A DNA stretch of 49,266 nt from CAZXEJ01 sp964639895 (GCA_964639895.1 CAZXEJ010000014.1:1-49266); one strand, 5' to 3'; positions 8,012-17,040 are shown, numbered from the stretch's first letter. Program-made: numbers and translations. Notes: generated by a model from the letters alone, not told the origin.

Positions 8012-8485
8012 CTACTTTCCCTGCGGCGGCTTGAGGCCGCCCCGACCGCTTCCTTCACGCGGAGCGGCTCCGCCCGCCTCGGGACTCTTCTCCCCGGTGG
8101 CCGCGTCCGCATCGGCACCACCGACCTCGGACGAAGACCGTTGCGCTGGCTCCCGCCCCACATCAGCCGCGGGCGGTTCGGCGCCAGGAGCGGCCGGGGC
8201 GGTCCGGGCCGGCGGGGGGACGGCGCCTTCGAGGACGGAAGACTTGTATTCCCGGCTCGAGAGGAAGCCCAGCGCGAGCGAGGTCACGAGGAAAAACGCC
8301 GCCAGCACCCATGTAAGCTTGGCCAGGAAGGGCACGGCGCCGGTCGCACCGAATATCGACTGCGTGGTGCCGCCGAATATGGACCCCAGGTCGCCGCTCG
8401 ATCCGGGCTGTAGCAACACGGCTATTATTATGAGTATACTCACCACGATGTGTATCGTGATCACTATCGATGTCAGTAGTTCCAT
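8012..8485 (-). CDS. secG: Protein translocase subunit SecG
   Basis: 157 residues, longer than the usual 75-110. Two membrane helices are visible at about residues 5-26 and 53-74, joined by the conserved loop LLQPGSSGDLGSIFGG. SecG aids the SecYEG channel in protein export. The extra length is an Ala/Pro/Gly/Glu-rich C-terminal tail (about residues 88-157), likely disordered. The gene lies 4 bases after tpiA; the secG-tpiA-pgk order is common in bacteria. Confidence 0.9.
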   Translation of the reverse strand: MELLTSIVITIHIVVSILIIIAVLLQPGSSGDLGSIFGGTTQSIFGATGAVPFLAKLTWVLAAFFLVTSLALGFLSSREYKSSVLEGAVPPPARTAPAAPGAEPPAADVGREPAQRSSSEVGGADADAATGEKSPEAGGAAPREGSGRGGLKPPQGK

Positions 8486-8489
8486 TGCG

Positions 8490-9245
8490 TCAACTATCCC
8501 CCACAGCTCTTATTATTCCGATGAAAGAGTCGGCCGACAGGCTAGCGCCCCCGACCAGAGTGCCGTCTATCCTCGCCTTCATCAGTTCCTCTATGTTGTC
8601 GGGCCTCACGCTGCCCCCGTAGAGCAGCCTCACCTCCTCGCCCACGTGGCCGAACAGGGCACCCAGTACCGAACGAACCTCTTCGCCCACCGAGTCGATG
8701 TCGGCCGACGAGGGCACGCGCCCCGACCCGATGGCCCAAACGGGTTCGTAGGCGATTACGACATCGTCCGAACGCTCGAGCTCCACATCGGCCAGCGCGC
8801 TCAGCATCTGGCGCCTCAGCACCTCCTGCGTCCTGCCGCCGACCCTTTCCTCGATGGTCTCACCGATACATAGTATAGGGGTAAGCCCCGCCGCCATGCA
8901 AGCGCGGACCTTCTCGGCTATCATCGAGTCCGTCTCACCGAAGATTATGCGTCGCTCCGAATGGCCCACGATCACCCAGCGGCAACCGCAGTCGACGAGC
9001 ATCGGCGGCGATACCTCGCCCGTATACTCCCCCCTCTCGCGCCAGCACACGTTCTGGGCCCCCAGCTCCACGCCCGAGTGGCGTATGACGTCGTAGACCG
9101 TACCCAGACTGGTGAACGGCGGGGCCACGACCACCCCGACGCCGCTGTACTCTCCCAGCCCCCTCACGACGGCGGCCGCCAGCGCCCGGGCCTCACCCCT
9201 GACCAAGTTCATCTTCCAGTTTCCAACGACCAGTCTCTTCTTCAT
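8490..9245 (-). CDS. tpiA: Triosephosphate isomerase
   Basis: 251 residues, the normal size of this TIM barrel, which interconverts dihydroxyacetone phosphate and glyceraldehyde 3-phosphate. All key elements are present: the N-terminal VVGNWKMN with the substrate-binding Asn and Lys, VIVGHSERR with the catalytic His, IAYEPVWAIGSG with the catalytic Glu and flexible loop, and LLYGGSV plus LVGGASL for phosphate binding. So unlike its neighbour it looks fully active. It overlaps the upstream pgk homologue by 4 bases. Confidence 0.96.
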   Translation of the reverse strand: MKKRLVVGNWKMNLVRGEARALAAAVVRGLGEYSGVGVVVAPPFTSLGTVYDVIRHSGVELGAQNVCWRERGEYTGEVSPPMLVDCGCRWVIVGHSERRIIFGETDSMIAEKVRACMAAGLTPILCIGETIEERVGGRTQEVLRRQMLSALADVELERSDDVVIAYEPVWAIGSGRVPSSADIDSVGEEVRSVLGALFGHVGEEVRLLYGGSVRPDNIEELMKARIDGTLVGGASLSADSFIGIIRAVGDS

Positions 9246-10456
9246 CGGGACTTTTCACGCAGGGCGTCAACTGCCGGGAGAGCGTTGCCCTTGAGGAACT
9301 CGACAGCGGCCTTCCCGCCCAGGGAGAGATGAGTTATTGTACCCGACAAACCGGCCCTTTCGACAAACTCCACCGCCTCGGCGCCTGCCACCACGGTGTA
9401 GGCCTCCGCCCCGGCCACCGCTTCGGCCACGCGTGCCGTGCCCCGTTCGTAGCCGGCTCCCGTGCCCATCACTCCCATCCACAACACCGTTGCCGCGGCG
9501 CCGATGATCTCGGCATAGTCCTCGGCCGCCGCGGGCCCCACGTCCACTATCCTCCATCCCTGGGGCACCCTCCCCATCTGTACAACGTGCTCCGTCGCCG
9601 GCTGCGCCCCCTGGGGAGGCACGCACACCACCTCCTTGGGAAGTACCACTCTTACGCCGCGGGCCGAGGCCGAAGACACGATCCTCGCCGCCCCGTAGAG
9701 CGCGCTTTCGTCAAGCTCGCTTGCGCCCACGTGCTTACCCACGGCCTTAAGAAACGTGTTGGCCACCGCCCCGCCTACCAGTATGGCGTCCAGATCGGCC
9801 TTGAGGTTGTCCAGTATCTCCAACTTTTCCTTCACCCCTCCTCCCCCCATGACGGCCACGAACGGTCTTGCGGGCGCGCGAGTGATACGCTCGAGCGCCC
9901 GCAGCTCGGAGGCGAACCCCATGCCCACGGCCGCGACGTCGAAGAACCGGACCACCGCACACGTCGAAGCCAGTTCCAGATGGGCTACGGTGAACGCCTC
10001 GTTGACGTAGAGCTCGGCCAAGCGGGCGAGCCTTTCGGCGAAGGCCGGATCGTTCCTCTCCTCGCCTGGATGGAACAGAAGGTTCTCGAGCAGCATCACC
10101 CCGCCCGCCTGCAGGTCCATCGAGAGCTTTCTGACGGCGTCGCCCACCGGAGAGCGGGGAAATATCACCTCCGTTCCCAGCAGCTCTGCGAGCTTGCCCC
10201 CAACCTCTATGAGACTCGGCCTGCGGCGGCGTCCGCCGCCACCGAGGGTACCCAGATGGGAGCACAACACCAGTCTCGCTTTCCTCGAGCGGATGTGGCG
10301 GAGCGTGGGCAGTGCCCGTTCAAGCCCGCTCCAGTCGCGCACCTTGCCGTCAGGGCCGAGCGGGAGATCGAGATCGAGGCGCACGAGCACCCTCTTGTCC
10401 TCGACGTCGATCTCTTCGACGGACGGTATCGAAACTGCCTCTTCCCTGCTCTTCAT
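9242..10456 (-). CDS. pgk: Phosphoglycerate kinase homologue lacking catalytic residues
   Basis: 404 residues, collinear with phosphoglycerate kinase over the whole length (VLVRLDLDLP, SHLG, MLLENLLFHPGE, YVNEAF, VGGAVANTFLKAVGKHVG, VPQGWRIVDVGP). The active site is eroded. The 3-phosphoglycerate-binding arginines 38, 65, 122 and 170 (yeast/pig numbering) are Gly44, Thr70, Leu127 and Leu160. Asn25 is Asp30, and the Lys of GGAKV is Gly207. The nucleotide motifs WNGP, GGGDS and STGGGA read WMGV, AGAEA and SLGGKA. The frame is intact and it overlaps tpiA and the aminotransferase gene by 4 bases each, so it is expressed and maintained. It is probably not a kinase; a regulatory or structural role is possible. 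Domain identity is firm, loss of activity is inferred. Confidence 0.88.
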   Translation of the reverse strand: MKSREEAVSIPSVEEIDVEDKRVLVRLDLDLPLGPDGKVRDWSGLERALPTLRHIRSRKARLVLCSHLGTLGGGGRRRRPSLIEVGGKLAELLGTEVIFPRSPVGDAVRKLSMDLQAGGVMLLENLLFHPGEERNDPAFAERLARLAELYVNEAFTVAHLELASTCAVVRFFDVAAVGMGFASELRALERITRAPARPFVAVMGGGGVKEKLEILDNLKADLDAILVGGAVANTFLKAVGKHVGASELDESALYGAARIVSSASARGVRVVLPKEVVCVPPQGAQPATEHVVQMGRVPQGWRIVDVGPAAAEDYAEIIGAAATVLWMGVMGTGAGYERGTARVAEAVAGAEAYTVVAGAEAVEFVERAGLSGTITHLSLGGKAAVEFLKGNALPAVDALREKSR

Positions 10457-11601
10457 CGTCCGTGGTAGCGCTCGAGATAGGATTTCAGCCTGGAAAGACC
10501 CTCTTCGATCGTCGTGCGGGCCGTGGCGTAGGAGAACCGCAGATAGCCCTCGCCGCCTGGCCCGAAGTCGATGCCGGGAGTCAAGGCCACGTGGGCCTTA
10601 TCCAGTATGTCGAACGCCAGGGCCAGCGAATCGCCCCCCAGCCAGCGCGCCTTGACGAAGACGTAGAACGCACCACGCGGCTCGGCCTTGATATCGAAAC
10701 CCAGCCCGCGCAACCCCCGTATCATCGCCCGCCGCCGTTCGCCGTACTCGGCCACCATCCGCCTGGCCGACTCCTTGGCCTTGCGGAGCGCAGCCACGCC
10801 TGCCCTCTGCACGAAGGGGTTGGGCGATATGAACAGGTTCTGCTGCAGCTTCTGTATGCCGCGCACCAGCGTGTCGGGAACGACCATGTAGCCCAGCCTC
10901 CAGCCGGTCATAGCATAGAGCTTGGAGAATCCGCTTACGACGACTGCACGGTCGGAGAACTCGAGCATGGTGTGGGAGTCGCCCTCGTAGACGATCCCCG
11001 TGTATATCTCGTCCGAGATGACGGGCAGGCCGAGCGAGGCGACCTCCCTCATCACCTCCGGCTCCAACACCACACCGGTCGGGTTGGCCGGGGAGTTCAC
11101 CACAAGGGCGCGCGTGCGGGGGCCCAGCACCTTGCGCACCCGGGAGACGTCGAGCTGGAACCCTTCGTCCTCATATATGGGGACCCGTACAGGCACGCCG
11201 CCCGCTATGCGTATTATCTGCGGATAGCACGAGTAGTGTGGGTCGGTTATGACCACCTCGTCGCCGGGCTCGATAAGGGCCAGTACGGCCAGGAACAGCG
11301 CCGGCGAGCTGCCCATCGTGACCACTACGTTGTCGGGCCGTATCTCGACACCGAACTGAGCCGCGTAGTCCTCACTTATGGCCTCGCGGAGCTCGGACAG
11401 CCCCATGCTGGGCGTATATTTGGTCTCACCGCGCCGGAGCGCCTCGACGGCCGCCTCGCAGACGGCCGGGTCGGTGGGGACGTCGGGCTCGCCCACCTCG
11501 AAGTGGACGACCGACACTCCCCGGGCCTCGAGCTCCTTGGCGCGCTCGAGGACGTCCATGACGTAGAAGGGCGCTATGGAGCAGATGAGCTCGGAGGGCA
11601 T
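10453..11601 (-). CDS. Pyridoxal-phosphate aminotransferase, class I/II
   Basis: 382 residues, fold type I. The PLP Lys is Lys227 in SGFSKLYAMTGWRLGY; NPTG is at 173-176, SDEIY at 196-200, and the substrate-carboxylate Arg lies in the C-terminal YLRFSYA. It resembles aspartate/aromatic aminotransferases of the AspC-like class found across archaea and deep-branching bacteria; the amino acid used cannot be fixed from sequence. It is the first gene of the operon that continues into pgk, tpiA, secG and the TPR gene. The ATG at 11601 lies close to the divergent copA region. Confidence 0.88.
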   Translation of the reverse strand: MPSELICSIAPFYVMDVLERAKELEARGVSVVHFEVGEPDVPTDPAVCEAAVEALRRGETKYTPSMGLSELREAISEDYAAQFGVEIRPDNVVVTMGSSPALFLAVLALIEPGDEVVITDPHYSCYPQIIRIAGGVPVRVPIYEDEGFQLDVSRVRKVLGPRTRALVVNSPANPTGVVLEPEVMREVASLGLPVISDEIYTGIVYEGDSHTMLEFSDRAVVVSGFSKLYAMTGWRLGYMVVPDTLVRGIQKLQQNLFISPNPFVQRAGVAALRKAKESARRMVAEYGERRRAMIRGLRGLGFDIKAEPRGAFYVFVKARWLGGDSLALAFDILDKAHVALTPGIDFGPGGEGYLRFSYATARTTIEEGLSRLKSYLERYHGR

Positions 11602-11654
11602 GGTCTAAATATTAAGTGAGAGGCGGGGATAAGTCCAGAACACCCCCCGACGAG

Positions 11655-11680
11655 CCGAGGGCGCTCGGAGACGTTATATT
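11655..11680 (+). promoter_or_regulatory. Dyad and -10-like element upstream of copA
   Basis: An inverted repeat CCGAG-GGCG-CTCGG (11655-11668) is followed by TATATT (11675-11680). No matching -35 is visible, which is compatible with an activator-dependent copper promoter, but the dyad is short and does not match the CueR consensus I know. Confidence 0.25.
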
Positions 11681-11753
11681 AATACGGGGGGCGCAGGCCG
11701 TGCCGCGGCGGCGCAACACCCATCACCCCGGCCCATGGAGTGGAGAACGACCG

Positions 11754-14264
11754 ATGAGAAGGGAGAAGCTCGTTGTAGGCGTCAAGGGAATGAGTTGCGC
11801 CGGTTGCGCCCAGGCGATCGAGGAGGCGCTCGGCGGGATGGAGGGGGTGGAGAAGGCGGCGATAAACTTCGGGGCCGAGAAGGCCGAAGTGGTCTACGAC
11901 GCCGAGAGGCTCAGGACGTCCGAGGTGGCAAGACGCATCCGCGAAGCGGGCTACGACGTCGCCACCGAAACGGTGCGCCTGGCCGTGCGCGGCATGGAAT
12001 GCGCTTCGTGTGCCGCTACGATCGAGGAGACGCTGCTCGCCGTCCCCGGTGTGGTGGACGTGCGGCTCAATGCGGCCACCGGGGACTGCGTCGTCGAATA
12101 CGTCCCCACAGTCGTCTCGTCCTCCCGGATAGCAACGGCCATCGAGCAGTGCGGATACGGCGTCGAGGATACCGCACGCGAGGATACCGACGCCGCCTCG
12201 GCACGTGAGGCGGGAGAGGAGAGGAGGCTCAGGACGAAGCTCCTGGCAAGCGCCGTACTGGGAGCGCTCGTTCTACTGGGCAGCATGGGCGGCGGCCTCC
12301 CCTTTGTCCCCTCATGGCTTACGGACTGGCGCACGCTGTTCCTCCTCACCACGCCCGTGCAGCTGTGGGTGGGATGGGAGTTCCACCGTGGTGCCATAGC
12401 CGCCCTTCGCAGGGGCGGGGCCGACATGAACACGTTGGTCTCTATCAGCACCTGGGCCGCATACCTCTACAGCGTGGCCGCAACATTCTTCCCCTGGCTC
12501 GTCACGCGTCCGGGTTTCCAGGTGGCCGCCTACTACGACTCGGCCGCCCTCATCATAACGGTCATCCTGGTGGGCAGGTACCTAGAGGCCAAGGCGCGGC
12601 GCCGCTCGCGGGACGCGCTCGAGAAGCTCGCCTCGCTGAGGCCGCCTACGGCCAAGGTGGTGCGCGAGGGGGTTGAGATGGATGTCCCCCTCGAAGAGAT
12701 AGCCCCGGGGGATGTCGCAATAGTGAGGCCGGGCGAGAGGATCCCCTCGGACGGCGTCATCCTGGAGGGAGCTTCGAGCATCGACGAATCGATGCTCACT
12801 GGCGAACCCCTCCCCAAGGACAGGACCGTGGGGGAACGAGTGACGGGAGGCACACTCAACTTGACCGGGATGTTGAAAGTGCGCATCACCGCCCCAGCAG
12901 GCGAGACCGTGCTCGACCAGATCATACGGCTGGTAGAAGAGGCCATATCGTCGAAGGCCCCCGTTCAACGTATAGCCGACCGCGTGGCCTCTGTGTTCGT
13001 ACCGGCCGTCATGGCGGTTGCGGCGCTCACGTTCGTCGTCTGGGCTGCGGCCGGGGGCCAGCACCACCTGAACCAGGCATTCACAGCGGCCATAGCCGTA
13101 CTGGTGGTGGCCTGCCCGTGCGCACTGGGGCTGGCCACGCCGATGGCCATAATGGTGGGCATGGGAAGGGGAGCCGAGAGGGGGATTCTCATCAAGGACA
13201 GCCCGACGCTCGAGACGGCGGCGCGGGTAAGGACGGTCATATTCGACAAGACGGGGACGCTGACCGCGGGTGAGCTGGCCGTGGTGGCGGTGAAGCCCCT
13301 TGACGAAGAGCCGCCCCCCGAGGAAGCGCTGAGACTTGCTGCCGGGGCCGAGAAGCACTCGCTCCACCCCCTGGGCAAGGCCATCGTCGAGTACGCACTC
13401 GAGCGGGGACTGGAACCACCCGAGCCATCCAGCGTCGAAGTCCACCAGGGAAGCGGCGTGAGAGCGGTGGTCGAAGGAAGGGATGTTGTCGTCGGCAACC
13501 GCGCCCTGCTCGAGGCGATGGGCGTGGACCTTGTCCCCCCGGACACCGGAGGGGAGGCGGCTGAAGGGGCCCCCGGTGGCACGACTGTATACTGCGCCGT
13601 CGACGGTCGCGCCGCCCTTGCCTTGGTGTTCCGTGACCGCATAAAGCCCGAGGCTCGGGAGGCCGTGGAGATGCTCCACGACATGGGCGTCAGGACGGTG
13701 ATGCTAACCGGCGACACGGAGGCGGCCGCGCGCGAGGTCGCGGCGCGTGTCGGTATCCCGGAGGTGGTGGCCGAGGTCAAGCCCGACGAAAAGCACCGAG
13801 TCGTGAGGGAAGAGAAGTTGCGCGGCCGCCGCGGAGCGGTGGCCATGGTGGGCGATGGCATAAACGACGCTCCGGCGCTCGAAGAGAGCGACGTCGGCAT
13901 AGCCATAGGGGCCGGAGAGGACATAGCCAAGGAGAGCGCCGACATCGTTCTCGTGGGTGACGATCTGAGGGCCGTACCCAATGCCCTGGAGCTGAGCAGG
14001 AAGACCAACCGCATCATAAGGGAAAACCTGTTCTTCGCGTTCGTCTACAACGTGGTTCTCATCCCCGTTGCGGCCGGGGCGCTATATCCGGCCTTCGGCG
14101 TAATGCTCAATCCCGTTCTTGCAGCGGCCGCCATGTCGATGAGCTCGATATCGGTCGTCCTCAACAGCCTGCGGCTCCGGGGAGCGCTGCGCGGAGGCAC
14201 GGGCGGGGCCGGAACGAAGTCGGCCGCAGAGATCAGCGAGCCGTATGGGGCCGCAAGCCCCTAG
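11754..14264 (+). CDS. copA: Copper-exporting P1B-type ATPase CopA
   Basis: 836 residues from ATG 11754, which has GGAG 8 bases upstream; the frame runs 46 codons further 5' but that part is unconserved. It pumps Cu(I) or Ag(I) out of the cytoplasm. Two heavy-metal-binding domains carry GMSCAGC (Cys15, Cys18) and GMECASC (Cys83, Cys86). Then come eight membrane helices, the actuator TGE (MLTGEPLP), the transport-site CPC at 454-456, the phosphorylated Asp498 in DKTGTLT, the nucleotide-domain HP (KHSLHP) and GDGINDAPAL. No copper regulator or chaperone is adjacent, and the gene stands alone on the plus strand, divergent from the aminotransferase operon. Confidence 0.96.
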   Translation: MRREKLVVGVKGMSCAGCAQAIEEALGGMEGVEKAAINFGAEKAEVVYDAERLRTSEVARRIREAGYDVATETVRLAVRGMECASCAATIEETLLAVPGVVDVRLNAATGDCVVEYVPTVVSSSRIATAIEQCGYGVEDTAREDTDAASAREAGEERRLRTKLLASAVLGALVLLGSMGGGLPFVPSWLTDWRTLFLLTTPVQLWVGWEFHRGAIAALRRGGADMNTLVSISTWAAYLYSVAATFFPWLVTRPGFQVAAYYDSAALIITVILVGRYLEAKARRRSRDALEKLASLRPPTAKVVREGVEMDVPLEEIAPGDVAIVRPGERIPSDGVILEGASSIDESMLTGEPLPKDRTVGERVTGGTLNLTGMLKVRITAPAGETVLDQIIRLVEEAISSKAPVQRIADRVASVFVPAVMAVAALTFVVWAAAGGQHHLNQAFTAAIAVLVVACPCALGLATPMAIMVGMGRGAERGILIKDSPTLETAARVRTVIFDKTGTLTAGELAVVAVKPLDEEPPPEEALRLAAGAEKHSLHPLGKAIVEYALERGLEPPEPSSVEVHQGSGVRAVVEGRDVVVGNRALLEAMGVDLVPPDTGGEAAEGAPGGTTVYCAVDGRAALALVFRDRIKPEAREAVEMLHDMGVRTVMLTGDTEAAAREVAARVGIPEVVAEVKPDEKHRVVREEKLRGRRGAVAMVGDGINDAPALEESDVGIAIGAGEDIAKESADIVLVGDDLRAVPNALELSRKTNRIIRENLFFAFVYNVVLIPVAAGALYPAFGVMLNPVLAAAAMSMSSISVVLNSLRLRGALRGGTGGAGTKSAAEISEPYGAASP

Positions 14265-15070
14265 GCGTGGGGGGGTGCGGTGCGGCCGCGACACACCCAT
14301 CCCGATCGAACCTCAGCTGTGGTGACCGACGAGAGTAAGACACCCTGCGGCAGGCCGCCTTCCGTTCCGGGGGCGTCAGTGGTCCTTGCGGACGACCGGC
14401 TCTTATCCGCGCCCAGACGCCCGCGAGGTGGCTGCAACGGCACGGAAAAGGCCGCCGACCGGAGGCATCCTCCAAGTGGGGGGCAATCATCCGCCCCCCA
14501 CGCAGAGAGGGGAATCGCCGTGTGGTAGCTTCCGGCACCCTCCTTTTTCGCACGTGGATCCAGGTGGCCGGACCAAGGCATCCGATCCGGCACGTCTGCA
14601 GCCGCCGGGCGGGCACACGCCCAAAAGTCGCTGGGGCCAGTGACCTCCGTGAAAGAAGAAGAGGTTTAAGAAGAAGGAGTCGCAATCGGCCGTCCCTCGT
14701 TGGTCGAGCCGGTGGTCCGGGCGGTCGACACAACGGAGCGCCTGCACGGCGGCTTAAGTGGGGAGGCGCTGTACGGGGCGACCCCTCGTACGCACCCAAA
14801 GAGTAGAAGGTGTGCCACAGCCGCAAAGCGCAGATTCGCAGAGCGTGGAAGAGGGGTTCAGCCCCCTCCTCGCCCTTCCAGCGTTCTCCCACGAGGCCCG
14901 CGCGGCGCAGGTGACGGCGACGTGCATGGGCGGACAGGGACGGAAAGCGGGCGGCGGGAGGCGTAAGCCACCCTCCCAACGGTCAGGGATTCCGACACCG
15001 CCAGCCACAGTGAGCCATACGCTCCCGCACTGCGGGTGGGAGAAGACGAAACCACACTCACCGGCCGCTT
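14265..15070. other. Gene-free stretch between copA and def
   Basis: About 800 bases between convergent genes, with no recognisable coding region. It contains one very stable hairpin (14476-14501) and otherwise no repeats that I can see. Confidence 0.45.
14476..14501. repeat. Strong 9-bp-stem hairpin
   Basis: GTGGGGGGC and GCCCCCCAC are perfect complements around an 8-base loop (AATCATCC). It lies 212 bases after copA; no T-run follows on either strand, so it is not a classical intrinsic terminator. Confidence 0.6.
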
Positions 15071-15598
15071 TCAGGCGGCGGCGAAGGCGCGCTCGATCCT
15101 CTTCAACATGAGTTCGCGCTTCAATCGCGACAGCCTGTCGAAGAACAGTATGCCGTTCAGATGGTCTATCTCGTGCTGTAGCGCCCGGGCGAGCAGTTCG
15201 GTGGCGTCGATCTCCACCTCGACGCCACGCCTGTCCAGCCCCCGCACCACCACCCTGGCGCTGCGCCTGACGTCTGCGACGAAGCCGGGCACACTGAGGC
15301 AGCCCTCCTCACCCACCATCTCCCCCTCGGCCAGCACTATTTCGGGGTTTATGAGCTCGACTAGACCGGGTGCTCCGGGGCCTCTGCGTTCGCCCTCTTC
15401 GCGCGGAGTGACGTCGACTACGATCAGCCTCTCGTTCACACCCACCTGAGGAGCGGCAAGACCAACGCCCTTGGCCTCGTACATAGTCTCGGCCATGTCG
15501 TCGAGGAGACGCAGGTGACGGGACGTGATTTTGCCTACGGGCGCTGACTTGCGACGCAAACGGGGGTCAGGGTAGATGAGAATGTCCAATACGGCCAT
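15071..15598 (-). CDS. def: Peptide deformylase
   Basis: 175 residues. It removes the formyl group from nascent N-termini. The three motifs are complete: GVGLAAPQVG (44-53), EEGCLSVPG with metal ligand Cys100, and QHEIDHLNG with ligands His142 and His146 and catalytic Glu143. The ATG at 15598 follows an AT-rich patch. No fmt gene follows; the downstream region is the long spacer toward copA. Confidence 0.95.
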   Translation of the reverse strand: MAVLDILIYPDPRLRRKSAPVGKITSRHLRLLDDMAETMYEAKGVGLAAPQVGVNERLIVVDVTPREEGERRGPGAPGLVELINPEIVLAEGEMVGEEGCLSVPGFVADVRRSARVVVRGLDRRGVEVEIDATELLARALQHEIDHLNGILFFDRLSRLKRELMLKRIERAFAAA

Positions 15599-15694
15599 CG
15601 CGCCTTAAATTATATCACACACGAAGGGCCGCAACGCAGGGGTGAAGTGTGCCTCGAAGGTGGGGGCCGTAACACGAAGGGCGGGCCTGGACTC

Positions 15695-16000
15695 TCAGGA
15701 CTCGCCCGATTCGCTGCTCTCGGTGTTCTCGTTGAGCTTCCTCAACAGCTCCTTGCTGGGCCTGAAGTGTGGAAGCCTCTTGGGTGGGACCCTCACGACC
15801 TCACCCGTGCGGGGATTCCTTCCATTGAAGGCCTGGTAGCTCTTGGTGAAAAAGCTTCCGAAGCCGCGGATCTCTATCCTCTCGCCACGTTCGAGGACCT
15901 CGGTCATGTGGTTGATCACAGTGTCGATGATGCGCTCGGACTGGTCGAGCTGAAGGTTGAATTTCGCCGCCAGCTCTTTTTCCAATTCTGACCTTTTCAT
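15695..16000 (-). CDS. HU/IHF family DNA-bending protein
   Basis: 101 residues, one HU/IHF domain. Conserved parts are RIEIRGFGSF (about 42-51) and the DNA-arm signature GRNPRTGE (about 60-67), then a Glu/Ser-rich tail. It resembles the IHF beta-like branch (MKRSELEKELAAKFNL) and would bend or wrap DNA. ATG 16000 has GAAGGTGAAGG directly upstream. It is divergent from the TPR gene at 16174; the shared AT-rich region holds a 9-bp inverted repeat that may be an operator for one or both genes. Confidence 0.9.
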   Translation of the reverse strand: MKRSELEKELAAKFNLQLDQSERIIDTVINHMTEVLERGERIEIRGFGSFFTKSYQAFNGRNPRTGEVVRVPPKRLPHFRPSKELLRKLNENTESSESGES

Positions 16001-16040
16001 CCTTCACCTTCAAAAAAATGTGGAATATGAAGCAGTTAAT

Positions 16041-16089
16041 AACACTTGATATTTCAATTTATTCCATTTGACCATCAATGTCAAGTGTT
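16041..16089. promoter_or_regulatory. 9-bp inverted repeat in the divergent HU/IHF-TPR promoter region
   Basis: Arms AACACTTGA (16041-16049) and TCAAGTGTT (16081-16089) are perfect complements, 40 bases centre to centre, close to four helical turns. They lie between the HU/IHF start and the TPR promoter in the most AT-rich piece of the area. Confidence 0.45.
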
Positions 16090-16103
16090 CGGAAAAGCTC
16101 TTG

Positions 16104-16132
16104 TTGACATGAGAGAGATTCGCACATATCAT
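16104..16132 (+). promoter_or_regulatory. Sigma-70 promoter for the TPR gene
   Basis: TTGACA (6 of 6), 17-base spacer, TATCAT (5 of 6). Transcription would start near 16139, giving a leader of about 35 bases. Confidence 0.7.
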
Positions 16133-16173
16133 AAGTCTGTGAATGACCCCTCGCCGGGGCAGACCGTCAAAAG

Positions 16174-17040
16174 ATGGGCAGAATCGAAAGACTCCTCACA
16201 AAGGCCGACCACTTCAAGGAAGCCGGTCGCTATGAAGAGGCGCTCAAGGAGCTTCAGAAGGCCGTAGAGATAGCTCCCGACGACCCGGAGGTCTACCTGT
16301 CGTTCGCACTCACCTACGACGCCATGGAAGACTACGAATCTTCGGTCAGCTGCTACATGAAGGCCCTCGAGCTCGACCCCAAGGACTCCTACACCTGGAC
16401 CCAGTACGGCATCACCATGAACCGGATGGGCAAGACCCAGGAAGCCCTGATGCTCTTCCAGAAGGCCATAGCCCTCGACCCCGACTATACGTTCGCCAAG
16501 TGGAACACGGCTATGTGCCTGAGGACGATGGGGCAACACGAAGAGGCCATCGAGCTGTTCAAGCAGTGCGCCCTCACGGAACCAGACGCCGAGTACGTTG
16601 CCGCCGAGGCCCATTACCAGTTGGGGATGTGCTACTTCGAAATGGGCTGGACCACCGAAGCGCTGCGCGAGTTCCATAAACAGCTCAACAAGAACGGAAG
16701 CGACCTCTGGACCCACCTCGGAATCGGAAACTGCTACCTGGACAACGGCTGGATAAACGAGGCCATAACGAAGTATAAGGAGATAATCGACGCCGACCCG
16801 GCCTTCATACCGGCCTACAACTCTCTTGCCCACGCCCTGGCCGAAAAGGGTTGGTACGACGAGGCGATAAGCGTTCTGCAGAAGGCGCTGACCATCGCCC
16901 CCGACGACCAGTCGCTCCGCGATAGCATAGACTACATCCAGTCGCTGAAGGACGACGAAGACGGTTTCAAGGGACTGATCCTTTATTGCACCCTGCACTT
17001 GATACGCCACGTGGCAAGAAACAACAAACACGAGCAGTAA
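16174..17040 (+). CDS. Tetratricopeptide-repeat protein
   Basis: 288 residues with about seven TPR units from residue 1 to 255, for example YEEALKELQKAVEIAPDDPE, YESSVSCYMKALELDPKDS and YDEAISVLQKALTIAPDDQ. There is no signal peptide, so a cytoplasmic scaffold is likely; the partner is unknown. An in-frame stop at 16144 fixes the start at ATG 16174. No clear Shine-Dalgarno is visible; a small CCCC/GGGG hairpin sits in the leader instead. The last 30 residues (ILYCTLHLIRHVARNNK) are not repeat-like. Confidence 0.85.
   Translation: MGRIERLLTKADHFKEAGRYEEALKELQKAVEIAPDDPEVYLSFALTYDAMEDYESSVSCYMKALELDPKDSYTWTQYGITMNRMGKTQEALMLFQKAIALDPDYTFAKWNTAMCLRTMGQHEEAIELFKQCALTEPDAEYVAAEAHYQLGMCYFEMGWTTEALREFHKQLNKNGSDLWTHLGIGNCYLDNGWINEAITKYKEIIDADPAFIPAYNSLAHALAEKGWYDEAISVLQKALTIAPDDQSLRDSIDYIQSLKDDEDGFKGLILYCTLHLIRHVARNNKHEQ

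Noticed and set aside
14233..14979. A minus-strand open frame of 248 codons between copA and def
   Set aside because: It has low-complexity Arg/Pro/Leu content, no family resemblance and overlaps the end of copA antisense.
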